A stretch of DNA of 64,000 nt from Staphylococcus sp. GSSP0090. Lineage in GTDB: Bacteria; Bacillota; Bacilli; Staphylococcales; Staphylococcaceae. The stretch lies in assembly GCF_013391405.1 (NCBI RefSeq), contig NZ_JACBFD010000013.1:1-64000 (forward strand), in the 5' to 3' direction. Below the pieces are notes generated by a model, which saw only the letters and a list, made by a program, of their open reading frames with translations, made no database searches and had not been told where the DNA came from. Shown here one piece after another: positions 47,798 through 56,426 of the stretch (within the stretch, counting starts at the first letter, position 1; the number at the start of each line of letters is the position of its first letter). The position numbers and the translations under genes were made by a program.

Positions 47798-48217
47798 ATG
47801 ATTTATCAAGTAGACGGTAAGACGATTGTTTTAGTATTGGAACAAGGTGAAGATATTGTAGAAGCTGTTACAGATGTTGCCAGAGAACAGAATGGTAAGT
47901 TTGGTACAGTGAGTGGTATTGGTGCTTGTTCAAACGCCGAACTTAACTTTTATAATCTTGAAACACAAACGTATGAGAAGAAATTCATCGATGAACCATT
48001 AGAATTAATTGGTTTAATGGGAAATATTTCTCATATCGATGAACAGCCTTTTGCACATTTACATGCAACATTTGGCACAAATCAATATGAAACATTGAGT
48101 GGTCATTTAACAAAAGCAGTTGTGTCCGCAACAGCCGAAATTGTCATTAATATGACTAACCTAGATATCAATCGTAAACATAACGAAACAATTGGATTGA
48201 ATCTATTAGATTTATAA
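47798..48217 (+). CDS. PPC (DUF296) domain protein
   Basis: 139 residues, a single PPC/PCC domain as found in plant AT-hook proteins and in small bacterial DUF296 proteins. Visible: VSGIGACSNAELNFYN, LMGNISHID and AHLHATFGTNQYETLSGHL. Bacterial members are trimers of unclear function and have been called DNA-binding by analogy only. The start has GGAGGC and a TTGTATAATAG -10 region about 40 bp upstream. Divergent from norA. Confidence 0.85.
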   Translation: MIYQVDGKTIVLVLEQGEDIVEAVTDVAREQNGKFGTVSGIGACSNAELNFYNLETQTYEKKFIDEPLELIGLMGNISHIDEQPFAHLHATFGTNQYETLSGHLTKAVVSATAEIVINMTNLDINRKHNETIGLNLLDL

Positions 48218-48311
48218 ATAAAATTCACTTACCTTTTTAAGGTATGTATTGACTACACAAACCAAATAAGATCGTAGATATTTACTTTTACCACCAATAT
48301 GTATCATTTGA

Positions 48312-48610
48312 GTCCGAGACAGATTTGCATGTCTCGGACTTGCTTTCATTTAGCAGTATATGTCTGAATTGAAAATGTAACACCTTCTTTCTTTAAAGAA
48401 CCCTTTTTTCATTTCATGAAAACGAATCGTGCTTAAATATAAGTTAATCCTCATTTAAACTTGTTAAATAGTCATCCATTCCTTGATTGCAAAAGTAAGA
48501 CTACGCCATCTCTATTAGAAAATTTAATTTCTTTCCCAATGCCATGTACATACAATGCGATATGGGCTCATACAGTTGATGTTTATTCATTGCGATAGTG
48601 CTTTTCATTG
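48312..48610. repeat. Staphylococcal intergenic repeat, copy B, with terminator
   Basis: The 565-bp gap 48218-48782 carries first a terminator (AGTCCGAGACA/TGTCTCGGACT, 48311-48340) and then blocks GTCTGAATTGAAAATG, AGTCATCC and CTCTATTAGAAAA that occur in the same order at 14841-14979 (copy A). The outer GC-rich arms of copy A are decayed here. I see no gene in the gap. Confidence 0.6.
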
Positions 48611-48782
48611 AATTTTATGTTCAAAAAATGTATCATGTAGTCTTGTATTTCAACAATATGAACTCATACCTCCCATATGTTATGCATATTAAGGGAGAGA
48701 CGGAATTTATTATTGTAATTGATAACACTAAAAATAATACATGCATCAACAACGACATACTAAAAGGAAAGTAGGTGTATTT

Positions 48783-49400
48783 ATGACGGCTCGATATATT
48801 GCTAGAACGTTATTCCTAATTTTAATCATGATTTCCATATTTTTTAACCATTATTATCCATTTATGACTTTAAATTTATTTCTAGCGTATGTGCCATTTG
48901 AACTATGCTTACTCTTGAATTTATTTAAACCTATTTATAAATACGAATGGCCACTTTTTATTATATTCGCGCTCATTTTTGTATTTATGGTTCCTAATAC
49001 ATTATATATGGTTACAGATTTAATCCATTTAAATCAATTTAGATTTAATTTTTACCAAGGTTTATTAATCACTGAATGGGCCTACTTCGCATTTTTAGTT
49101 GCAGCCGTATTACTTGCTTTATATCTATTAATTTTAATGTTTTTAGAAATCGAGCAATTTACACGCCATATGTGGTTAAACCGACTGATTATCGTAGCCA
49201 TGATGTTCCTTAATGGGCTCGGTATCTTTATTGGCCGCTTCTTGCGTTTACATTCCGTTTATCTTATTAATGAGCCACTCCGTATTTTCAATGAAGTAGC
49301 CGCAAGCTTAAAATTTGATACTTGGTGCTTCATTCTATTACTTGTTGCATTGCAAGTCATCATATATGCATTTGCGAAAGGAGTGCGTAGTGTAAAATGA
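48783..49400 (+). CDS. DUF1361 membrane protein
   Basis: 205 residues, about six or seven membrane helices, with VFMVPNTLYMVTDLIHLNQF and FNGLGIFIGRFLRLHS-like stretches (here MFLNGLGIFIGRFLR), the marks of DUF1361. ATG 48783 (MTARYIARTLF) is preceded by AAGTAGGTG; an in-frame ATG at 48741 is less supported. The end overlaps the next gene by 4 bp. Molecular role unknown. Confidence 0.82.
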   Translation: MTARYIARTLFLILIMISIFFNHYYPFMTLNLFLAYVPFELCLLLNLFKPIYKYEWPLFIIFALIFVFMVPNTLYMVTDLIHLNQFRFNFYQGLLITEWAYFAFLVAAVLLALYLLILMFLEIEQFTRHMWLNRLIIVAMMFLNGLGIFIGRFLRLHSVYLINEPLRIFNEVAASLKFDTWCFILLLVALQVIIYAFAKGVRSVK

Positions 49401-49672
49401 CTTTCAACATTATAATTTTAATTATTTCACTTATTTTATTGCAACTCATCATTGGTCATTTATTACATGATGTCGGTTTCTCATATACACATAGCATTAT
49501 CTTAATGTGCCTCCCATTAGGCATAGGTCTATTTTACCTTCAATTATTTTATTACGAACGTCGCTTCCCTAAATGGAATGTACCAATCCATGTAAAAATC
49601 AGACTAAAATATATGTATATACTGACGTTTTTTGAATACGTTGCTTTATATATTTGTATCTTTAGAATGTAA
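49397..49672 (+). CDS. Small membrane protein paired with DUF1361
   Basis: 91 residues, three membrane segments with a basic loop (YYERRFPKWNVPIHVKIRLKY) between the second and third. It starts with the ATGA overlap at the end of the DUF1361 gene, which implies translational coupling and possibly a two-protein membrane complex. I do not recognise a family. No motif suggests catalysis. Confidence 0.65.
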   Translation: MTFNIIILIISLILLQLIIGHLLHDVGFSYTHSIILMCLPLGIGLFYLQLFYYERRFPKWNVPIHVKIRLKYMYILTFFEYVALYICIFRM

Positions 49673-49976
49673 TCTTTTTATTGTGTTACAAACCTAATAC
49701 ACCTCTAAGATCACATGAGCGTAGGGACGAGCATTAATTTCTAAGATACCAGGAAATGAGTCTGGTATAAAAATAGATGTCTGTCCCACGCCCAAAAAAG
49801 CTCCCGCCGAAGTTGTCATTTTTCAATGTCTACTTTGACGGGAGCTTTCTATAATTACTTAGATACGTCATTTTATTCATCAAAATAAAAGACTGAATTG
49901 ATGAGGTGACATACTATGTTAAAAACAATTTAACTTTCATCTAAAAATATTGGTTATAATATATCTAATCCATTCA
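49673..49976. other. Intergenic region with two hairpins
   Basis: 304 bp without a gene. GCGTAGGGAC (49719-49728) and GTCCCACGC (49783-49791) form the ends of a 73-bp structure that resembles a relative of the intergenic repeats. A strong terminator follows at about 49797-49852 (AAAAGCTCCCGCC... / ...GACGGGAGCTTT), suited to both the plus-strand pair and mdh. Confidence 0.7.
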
Positions 49977-50915
49977 TCATTGCTTTTTCAAAGCTTGTTT
50001 CACTTCTTTAACAGCATCTGCAGAGATTCGCAATTGCGCCTCTTCATTGTCTGAAAGTGCTAACTCAACGATACTTTCAATACCTTTTTCACTTAAAATA
50101 GTCGGTACCCCTAAACAAATATCAGAGAAACCATATTCTCCTTCTAACAGCGCAATACTTGGTAGTAAACGGTGTTGGTCCTTAAGTATTGCTTCAATCA
50201 TTTCAAAAACTGCCGATGCAGGGGCGTAATATGCTGAGCCATTTCCTAGCAAGGCAACAATTTCAGCGCCACCTTTTCTTGTACGTTCTACAATTTGCTC
50301 TATTTGTGTTTGATCCAACAATTGATGTAATGGGACACCATTGACATTGGTTGAATTCACTAATGGAACCATTGTATCACCGTGACCACCTAATACTAAT
50401 CCTCTAATGTCCTTAATAGAAACATTTAAAGCTTCTGCAATAAATGATTGATATCTTGCAGTATCTAACACACCAGATTGGCCAATTACGCGCTCTTTTG
50501 GAAATCCAGACGCTTTCAGCACTGAATAGGTCATCGCATCTACCGGATTGGTAAGCACGATAATTTTACAGTCAGGTGAATATTTCACAATTTCTTTGGT
50601 AACGTCGAACATCACTTTTTCATTAATTTGTACTAAGTCATCTCGACTCATACCAGGTTTACGAGGACTTCCTGCCGTTATCACAACAACATCTGAATTA
50701 GCCGTATCTGCATAATCCACAGAGCCTATTACGTTCGCATCAAAGCCGTATATGGGACTACTTTCCAATATATCTAACGCCTTACCTTTCACTTGTCCTT
50801 CATTATCTGGTCTATCTATGAGTACAACATCAGCTAACTCGTGTTGTGCAACAATAAAGGCTAATGTGGCACCGGTGTTACCAGCACCAATTATGGAAAT
50901 TTTCTTTTTTGTCAT
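49977..50915 (-). CDS. mdh: NAD-dependent malate dehydrogenase
   Basis: 312 residues of the LDH/MDH superfamily. Nucleotide site: [16 protein letters not shown]. The specificity loop reads [12 protein letters not shown], with the arginine of malate dehydrogenases where lactate dehydrogenases have glutamine. Catalytic His is in [12 protein letters not shown], and [19 protein letters not shown] is typical of the Bacillus-type Mdh. It should oxidise malate to oxaloacetate in the citric acid cycle. A plain lactate dehydrogenase is less likely for the reason given. Monocistronic. Confidence 0.88.
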   Translation of the reverse strand: MTKKKISIIGAGNTGATLAFIVAQHELADVVLIDRPDNEGQVKGKALDILESSPIYGFDANVIGSVDYADTANSDVVVITAGSPRKPGMSRDDLVQINEKVMFDVTKEIVKYSPDCKIIVLTNPVDAMTYSVLKASGFPKERVIGQSGVLDTARYQSFIAEALNVSIKDIRGLVLGGHGDTMVPLVNSTNVNGVPLHQLLDQTQIEQIVERTRKGGAEIVALLGNGSAYYAPASAVFEMIEAILKDQHRLLPSIALLEGEYGFSDICLGVPTILSEKGIESIVELALSDNEEAQLRISADAVKEVKQALKKQ

Positions 50916-51014
50916 AAAAACATCCCCTTAATCAAGCAATTTATAACTCAACCAAATTATAACATGTTGCCGCTTTCAACGATGATTGCAATTCGTAAAC
51001 TTAGGTTATCATCT

Positions 51015-51626
51015 TTACTTATGATTACGTTGTCGTTTAAACCATTTCCATATGATAAAAATAACAATAATAATCAGTACAACATATATAATGCGGGAAT
51101 AGATATCCATATAGTATACAATCGCATGCCAATTACCGCCTACAGCTTGACCTAAATAGATTAAAACAATATTCCATATTAAAGTACCTATCGTTGTAAA
51201 TAATATAAATAGCGGTAAGTTCATTCTTGTTAAGCCAGCAGGAATAGAAATTAAACTTCTCAACAAGGGTACAAAACGACAGAAGAAAATCGTCCAATAG
51301 CCATATTTATCAAACCACTGTATCGTCTTATCAATATCTTTCGTTTTTACCCGAAGGAATTTTCCATAGCGATTAACGAATCGATATAAATTTCGTTCAC
51401 CAATCCAAGCGCCTATACCGTATAAGACAATCGCACCGATAACCGAACCAAGTGTGGATGTAATGGTCACACCCAAAAAGCTTAAATCTGATTTAGTAGT
51501 CATAAAGCCACCAAAAGTCAAAATAATTTCAGATGGTATAGGTGGAAAGACATTTTCTAAAAAAATTAAAAAAGCAATTCCCCAATAACCAAATTGTTCC
51601 ATAAAGTGCGTAATCCACTGTTCCAT
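51015..51626 (-). CDS. DedA family membrane protein
   Basis: 203 residues with five or six membrane segments and the conserved DedA core: FLENVFPPIPSEIILTFGGF, GRNLYRFVNRYGKFL-like GERNLYRFVNRYGKFL, and FFCRFVPLLRSLISIPAGLTRM. DedA proteins include flippases that recycle undecaprenyl phosphate or phosphatidylethanolamine; which lipid this one handles is not visible. The ribosome site is GAGGTAATG-like. Tail is basic (KWFKRQRNHK). Confidence 0.88.
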   Translation of the reverse strand: MEQWITHFMEQFGYWGIAFLIFLENVFPPIPSEIILTFGGFMTTKSDLSFLGVTITSTLGSVIGAIVLYGIGAWIGERNLYRFVNRYGKFLRVKTKDIDKTIQWFDKYGYWTIFFCRFVPLLRSLISIPAGLTRMNLPLFILFTTIGTLIWNIVLIYLGQAVGGNWHAIVYYMDIYSRIIYVVLIIIVIFIIWKWFKRQRNHK

Positions 51627-51678
51627 GCATTACCTCCTCGTTATAATTGCGCTTGTTCTATAGGTGATTCACTCATGA

Positions 51679-51981
51679 CTAGCTAAAAAAATGATTCGTT
51701 AAACCATATAAATAAAATGTAAGTCCAAACAATACGAGAGAAAGTATCGTTAATATTAACGCTAAAATCATTGTGCGTTTAAAATGATGAATAAAAGCAA
51801 CAAATAAAATCGCAACATTATATAGGAAAAACAAACCGAATAAAGTCATCATGACTGTGATATCAGGGAAAAAGATATTCAATAATGCAATAACCAAAGC
51901 AAATCCTAAAAATGGATAATTAATAAAACGCCTTTGAAACATAAGTTCTCTTCTATGATGTTGTTCGTTCTGGGTATTCAT
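51679..51981 (-). CDS. Small membrane protein, hypothetical
   Basis: 100 residues, three hydrophobic segments (about 20-40, 42-65, 72-95) after a charged N-terminus rich in Gln, His and Arg (MNTQNEQHHRRELMFQRR). The start has AAAGGAGTG upstream. It lies 52 bp upstream of dedA and 24 bp downstream of an aldo/keto reductase on the same strand, so the three may share a transcript. Function unknown. Confidence 0.7.
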   Translation of the reverse strand: MNTQNEQHHRRELMFQRRFINYPFLGFALVIALLNIFFPDITVMMTLFGLFFLYNVAILFVAFIHHFKRTMILALILTILSLVLFGLTFYLYGLTNHFFS

Positions 51982-52005
51982 TTTTTACACTCCTTTAAAA
52001 TTAAA

Positions 52006-52914
52006 CTAAGGGATATCATGGCCTAATGAAGCCGTATATATATCAAACCATTCTTGATCTGTTAACGTCACTTCTAGACCAGCGATTGCGTCATCAATCC
52101 GTTCTATCTTATGCGTGCCCAACACTGGCATGATTGCGGCAGGATGTTTAGCTAACCATGCCATGATAATCGCATTTGATGTCACGTTATATTTTTGTGC
52201 CAATGGTGATATGATCGCCATAATTCTTGCAGCCTTTTCATCAGTTAAATCAAAAAGTTTCCCACCTGCCATAGGGCTCCATGACATTATTTTAACATCA
52301 TCTTTATACATATGATTGATGATGCCATTGTCAATTGCATCTAACGTGTATGGCGATACTTCTAATTGATTGATCGTAATGTGTAGCTTGTCACATACAA
52401 GACATTTACTTAACAAGTCGTATTGTGATTTATTGAAATTCGACACACCAAAAGATTTAACCTTACCTTCACTTACTAAAACTTTTAACGCTTCCGTTAC
52501 TTCATGAGGATCCATCAACGGTGATGGCCGATGTATAAGTAAACTGTCTAAATGATCAACATTTAATTGTTGTAATGAGCGGTCCACTGATTTTTGAATA
52601 TGTGATTTACTATGATTATATCTGTGTCCACTGTCACTTTGTTCAGGACTTGATGGTAATACAATGCCACATTTCGTTACAATTTCAATTTCATCACGTA
52701 ATTGGGGAGATAATTTTAAAGCTTCACCAAAAATACCTTCGCATGTATATTTACCGTAAATATCGGCATGATCCATGGTTGTAACACCACGTTCTACTAA
52801 TTCATTTAAATAACGATTAAGTTGTTGCGGTGTCCACTGCCAATCTTGCGCTCTCCAAAAACCTTGTATTACTTTTGAGAACGACACATACTGATTTATT
52901 TTTACTTTATCCAT
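52006..52914 (-). CDS. Aldo/keto reductase (YdhF-like)
   Basis: 302 residues of the aldo/keto reductase superfamily, nearest in style to E. coli YdhF. Asp-Tyr region: TTMDHADIYGKYTCE; Lys region: IEIVTKCGI; His region: HLDSLLIHRPSPLMDP. The C-terminal NADPH segment is IMPVLGTHKIERIDDA. Substrate unknown. It differs in subgroup from the other reductase at 35768-36607. Single-strand cluster with the small membrane gene and dedA. Confidence 0.9.
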   Translation of the reverse strand: MDKVKINQYVSFSKVIQGFWRAQDWQWTPQQLNRYLNELVERGVTTMDHADIYGKYTCEGIFGEALKLSPQLRDEIEIVTKCGIVLPSSPEQSDSGHRYNHSKSHIQKSVDRSLQQLNVDHLDSLLIHRPSPLMDPHEVTEALKVLVSEGKVKSFGVSNFNKSQYDLLSKCLVCDKLHITINQLEVSPYTLDAIDNGIINHMYKDDVKIMSWSPMAGGKLFDLTDEKAARIMAIISPLAQKYNVTSNAIIMAWLAKHPAAIMPVLGTHKIERIDDAIAGLEVTLTDQEWFDIYTASLGHDIP

Positions 52915-52947
52915 TTAAAAACCAACACCTTTTATTTTATTAGATAA

Positions 52948-53886
52948 TTAAGTGAACTGTATCATGTCTAATTTGTTGCGTATTTGATCTTCATCAATTT
53001 GTTCACCAATTATCACAACCGTTAACGGCATGTCATCATCAATGATTTGATAATCTGGGAGGCCAAATACATATTGAAATTCATATGTTTCATTAGGCAT
53101 ATCACGAAATTTAACATATCCCTTTAATCTTAGAACATTATCTGGGAGGCGTAAAATAAATTGATAAAATAATTGTCGATCAATAGGCCCTGAAAAATGA
53201 TACGCTACACTATTGATACCATGGTGGTGCGTATGATTCGCTTTAGTTGGTAACGATGTATCGGTAATTGTATCAAAAGTATCCATGTTCATATCGGCAT
53301 AAGTTGTATAAAATTTAGGCGCATCTGAATTAATTTTATCAATGTCTTTAAAGTCATCATACGCATCACTGTTTAATAAATCCATTTTATTGACCACAAT
53401 TGCATGACTTACTTCTAATTGTTCTTCCATCAATTGTGTTGTACTATGAGTATATTGGGTTCTGGTCAAAAATCTTGGTGCATCGACTAATCCTATAACC
53501 AGAGGTGGTTGCGTATTAGCGACAATTTCAGGATCTTGGCATGCCGCAATAATTTCTATCGGATGTGCAATACCCGTCGCCTCAATTATAATGTGGTGCA
53601 TTGCACTTTTGTTTAGAAAATGTTTTAATTGTTTTATTAAATCTTGTTGCAAGTCACAACAGACGCAACCATTTAATATCGATGCGACTTCAACATCGTC
53701 GCTTAATGCAGTGCTATCTACATCTAAATTGTCGTATTCATTTACGATGATACTCGGGGTTTCATTTTTTCTTAATAAATATTTCACATAGTTACTAAGG
53801 AAAGTTGTTTTCCCACTACCTAAAAAACCTGTTACAATTGTAATAGGCGTCTTAGGTTGTTTAATATTTTTCATAAAATCACTCAT
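52948..53886 (-). CDS. CobW/COG0523 metallochaperone GTPase
   Basis: 312 residues. G-domain: IVTGFLGSGKTTFLSNYVKYL (P-loop), the metal-binding motif NGCVCCDLQQDL (CxCC), VNKMDLLN (guanine specificity), and a His-rich stretch KANHTHHHG before the CobW C-terminal domain. Members of this family deliver zinc or other metals to target enzymes. The start may be ATG 53886 or the ATG four codons later, which has GAGTGA upstream. A 16-bp palindrome lies just upstream (separate entry). Confidence 0.87.
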   Translation of the reverse strand: MSDFMKNIKQPKTPITIVTGFLGSGKTTFLSNYVKYLLRKNETPSIIVNEYDNLDVDSTALSDDVEVASILNGCVCCDLQQDLIKQLKHFLNKSAMHHIIIEATGIAHPIEIIAACQDPEIVANTQPPLVIGLVDAPRFLTRTQYTHSTTQLMEEQLEVSHAIVVNKMDLLNSDAYDDFKDIDKINSDAPKFYTTYADMNMDTFDTITDTSLPTKANHTHHHGINSVAYHFSGPIDRQLFYQFILRLPDNVLRLKGYVKFRDMPNETYEFQYVFGLPDYQIIDDDMPLTVVIIGEQIDEDQIRNKLDMIQFT

Positions 53887-53893
53887 TTCTTAA

Positions 53894-53909
53894 ACACAAA
53901 TGTTTGTGT
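53894..53909. promoter_or_regulatory. Palindrome upstream of the CobW-type gene
   Basis: ACACAAATGTTTGTGT has two perfect 7-bp arms (ACACAAA/TTTGTGT) with a 2-bp centre, 8 bp before the first candidate start codon. Its position is that of an operator. It does not match the Zur or Fur consensus known to me. Confidence 0.45.
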
Positions 53910-54100
53910 AAAATTTAATTTAAATATATAATCTAACTTTTACTTGATAAAATATTAGATATCTTCTAAACTTTATACACACTTTATTTTAGCATGGCAC
54001 AGTGCTAAAGTATGATTGAAGAAGTGTCAAACACAACGCAAGACGGATTCAGGTCCGATACAGAGAGAACAAAACGGATAGAATGTCTGGAGGAGAACAT

Positions 54101-54544
54101 ATGTCTGAACCACTTAATTTAAAGGAACAACTTTGCTTTAGTTTGTATAATGCTCAAAGACAAGTAAATCGCTACTACTCAAATAATGTCTTTAAGAAAT
54201 ACAAACTGACATACCCACAATTTTTAGTATTAACTATTTTATGGGCTGATTCACCTGTCAACGTAAAGAAAGTCGTAACAGAATTAGCACTAGATACAGG
54301 TACTGTATCTCCATTGCTTAAAAGAATGGAACAAGTTGATTTAATCAAACGTGAACGTTCTGAAGTCGATCAACGTGAAGTGTTTATTCATTTAACTGAC
54401 AAGAGTGAAGCAATTCGTCCAGAATTAGACACGGCTTGTCAAGATGTTGCTGTTGCATCATCATTAAGCCAAGATGAATCTCAAGAGTTAAATCGATTAC
54501 TTTCAAAAGTAATTAATGCCTTTACAGAAGAAAAATCAAAATAA
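54101..54544 (+). CDS. mgrA: Global MarR-family regulator MgrA
   Basis: 147 residues from ATG 54101 ([15 protein letters not shown]), with GGAGGAG upstream; an in-frame ATG at 54083 is less suitable. Sequence [31 protein letters not shown] and the winged-helix [22 protein letters not shown] are those of staphylococcal MgrA. The redox-sensing Cys12 is present and is the only one near the N-terminus. MgrA controls autolysis, surface proteins and efflux genes including norA. The CobW gene is divergent. Confidence 0.94.
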   Translation: MSEPLNLKEQLCFSLYNAQRQVNRYYSNNVFKKYKLTYPQFLVLTILWADSPVNVKKVVTELALDTGTVSPLLKRMEQVDLIKRERSEVDQREVFIHLTDKSEAIRPELDTACQDVAVASSLSQDESQELNRLLSKVINAFTEEKSK

Positions 54545-54609
54545 TTTTTCGCAATAAAAGTTTAGGTAATAGCTATTCAAAATTATTCCTTTAATATACT
54601 TGATTTATA

Positions 54610-54646
54610 AAGCGAGCTCAAACACTTATGTGTTTGAGCTCGTTTT
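54610..54646. terminator. Terminator between mgrA and cydC
   Basis: CGAGCTCAAACAC (54613-54625) pairs with GTGTTTGAGCTCG (54630-54642), a 13-bp perfect stem with four-base loop and flanking T-run. The two genes converge here. Confidence 0.92.
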
Positions 54647-54746
54647 ATATATTGAACAATAGTAAATATGCAACACTTCTAGTTGACAAGGTTAACATCA
54701 ATGACCCAGTGTTGTGAGATTAAATGCTTTCGTCTCAACATTAATT

Positions 54747-56426
54747 TTAGTTGGCATTGATGCTTACCATTTGTTGTAAATAACCGTTTGTTTTATTCAA
54801 TAACGTCTGATAACTTCCATCTTCTACAATGACACCCTCTTGCATAACAATGATTCTATCAAATTGTGGCAATAGTCTTAAATCATGTGTTGCCACTATC
54901 AAAGTTTGTGCATTTTGATGAATTGCTTCCATTACTTGATCTGTATGATATATATCCAATGCTGTAGTTGGCTCATCTAATATCCATATCGGCGCTGTTT
55001 TTAAAAATAACCTTGCAATTGCCAATCTTTGAATTTCTCCACCAGATAAGGTTTGACCTGAAAGTGTAACCACTCTGTCTAAATCAATATGCGTCAATCC
55101 CAAGTCGTCGAGGACTTTTCTAATTTCACTGTCATGTCTTTCAGTAAATAAATTTTCACGAATCGTACCATCAAACAGTTGTTGTGATTGTAATAAGGCA
55201 TTGATAAGACTATATTTATCTTCGTCCTTAATTTTTACGATATCCTGTTGATTCAATAATATACTGCCTTGTTCACTTTGATACAGACCGAGCATGAGTT
55301 GAAGCAATGAACTTTTCCCTGAACCAGAAGGACCAACGATTGCAATATGTTCTCCTTCTTTAATGCTACATTGAATATGAGATAAAACATTGCTCGATTG
55401 ATTCCAATATTTAAAATCTACTGCTTGAATATCAAATAGCAACGTATCTTCACTTAAATCGGTTCGCATTTGCTCATTTCCTTGTACCATCGGATGCGCA
55501 ATCACTTCATTTATATCTTCAATTGCTTCATCAGTATCCGCTTTATAGTACGCCACATTACTCATGGGAATAGCTTGTTCAAATAACGTTAACATCATGA
55601 GCACAATGCTTGTTAAATAAACGACATCTAACTGTTGATTTTGTACTTGGACGACACCCAAATATAAAGTAAAAAACAGTGCAATCATTGAGACAACATT
55701 TAAACTATACTCATATAAAGATAAAAAACGTTGCTCTTTCGCTTGTGCATCTTCATATTGATCTAATTGATGCAACACTTCTTTTTTATAATATGCTGTT
55801 CTATCAAAACGCGCGAGTTCTTCGTAACCTTCTTTATAATCGTAAAAGTGATTTAAAAAGTTGCTTTGTACTTGGTTAACTTGCTTTTTAAGTTGTCGTG
55901 CTTTTTTAGCACTCAACCAAGGTATAACCAATAAAGTCGCTAGCATACTTACACAGATGATGATTGCATGGACATATGAAAAATAAATCATCGTTAAAAC
56001 AGTTATCGTTGCAGTAATACCGATAACAATGGGTGGATAATACACTCTTAAATAAATATTTTGCAGTGCTTCCACCCTGCCAATCATACGTGCAATTAAA
56101 TCACTAGAATTAAATTTACGATATACATCTGGTATCACGGGTAATAATTTTTTAAAAAACTGTACCCTTATATTTCTCAGCATTGTAAATGTTGTTCTGT
56201 GAGATAATAATCGTTCGATATAACGCGCAATCGCTCTTAGAAATCCAAACATTTTTACAGATACAATGAGTATCATTAAGGCGAATAAAGGGGCTCCTAA
56301 TGCACTTTGTGTAATCATGTAGCCACTTAAAAAGAACATACTGAGCGCTACCAAACTACCAATGACACCAACGAGTATTGATAAAATTAAATCTTTGTCT
56401 ATTTTAAATTGAATATGTGGTTTCAT
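54747..56426 (-). CDS. cydC: ABC exporter subunit CydC
   Basis: Half-transporter, 559 aa: six-helix exporter domain (about 1-320) and ATPase domain with GPSGSGKSS, LSGGEIQRLAIARL and WILDEPTTALD. RYIERLLSHRTTFTMLRNIR and DLIARMIGRVEALQNIYLR are features of CydC. With CydD it exports cysteine or glutathione-type reductant (or heme-related function) needed for cytochrome bd assembly. It overlaps cydD by 4 bp. Confidence 0.88.
   Translation of the reverse strand: MKPHIQFKIDKDLILSILVGVIGSLVALSMFFLSGYMITQSALGAPLFALMILIVSVKMFGFLRAIARYIERLLSHRTTFTMLRNIRVQFFKKLLPVIPDVYRKFNSSDLIARMIGRVEALQNIYLRVYYPPIVIGITATITVLTMIYFSYVHAIIICVSMLATLLVIPWLSAKKARQLKKQVNQVQSNFLNHFYDYKEGYEELARFDRTAYYKKEVLHQLDQYEDAQAKEQRFLSLYEYSLNVVSMIALFFTLYLGVVQVQNQQLDVVYLTSIVLMMLTLFEQAIPMSNVAYYKADTDEAIEDINEVIAHPMVQGNEQMRTDLSEDTLLFDIQAVDFKYWNQSSNVLSHIQCSIKEGEHIAIVGPSGSGKSSLLQLMLGLYQSEQGSILLNQQDIVKIKDEDKYSLINALLQSQQLFDGTIRENLFTERHDSEIRKVLDDLGLTHIDLDRVVTLSGQTLSGGEIQRLAIARLFLKTAPIWILDEPTTALDIYHTDQVMEAIHQNAQTLIVATHDLRLLPQFDRIIVMQEGVIVEDGSYQTLLNKTNGYLQQMVSINAN

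Noticed and set aside
49977-50915. Lactate dehydrogenase
   Set aside because: The specificity loop has arginine (PGMSRDDL) and the [15 protein letters not shown] segment matches malate dehydrogenases.
54545-54746. Small RNA similar to S. aureus RsaD between mgrA and the ABC transporter gene
   Set aside because: I recall such an RNA near this place in S. aureus, but I see no clear promoter, C-rich loop or independent terminator here beyond the shared convergent hairpin.
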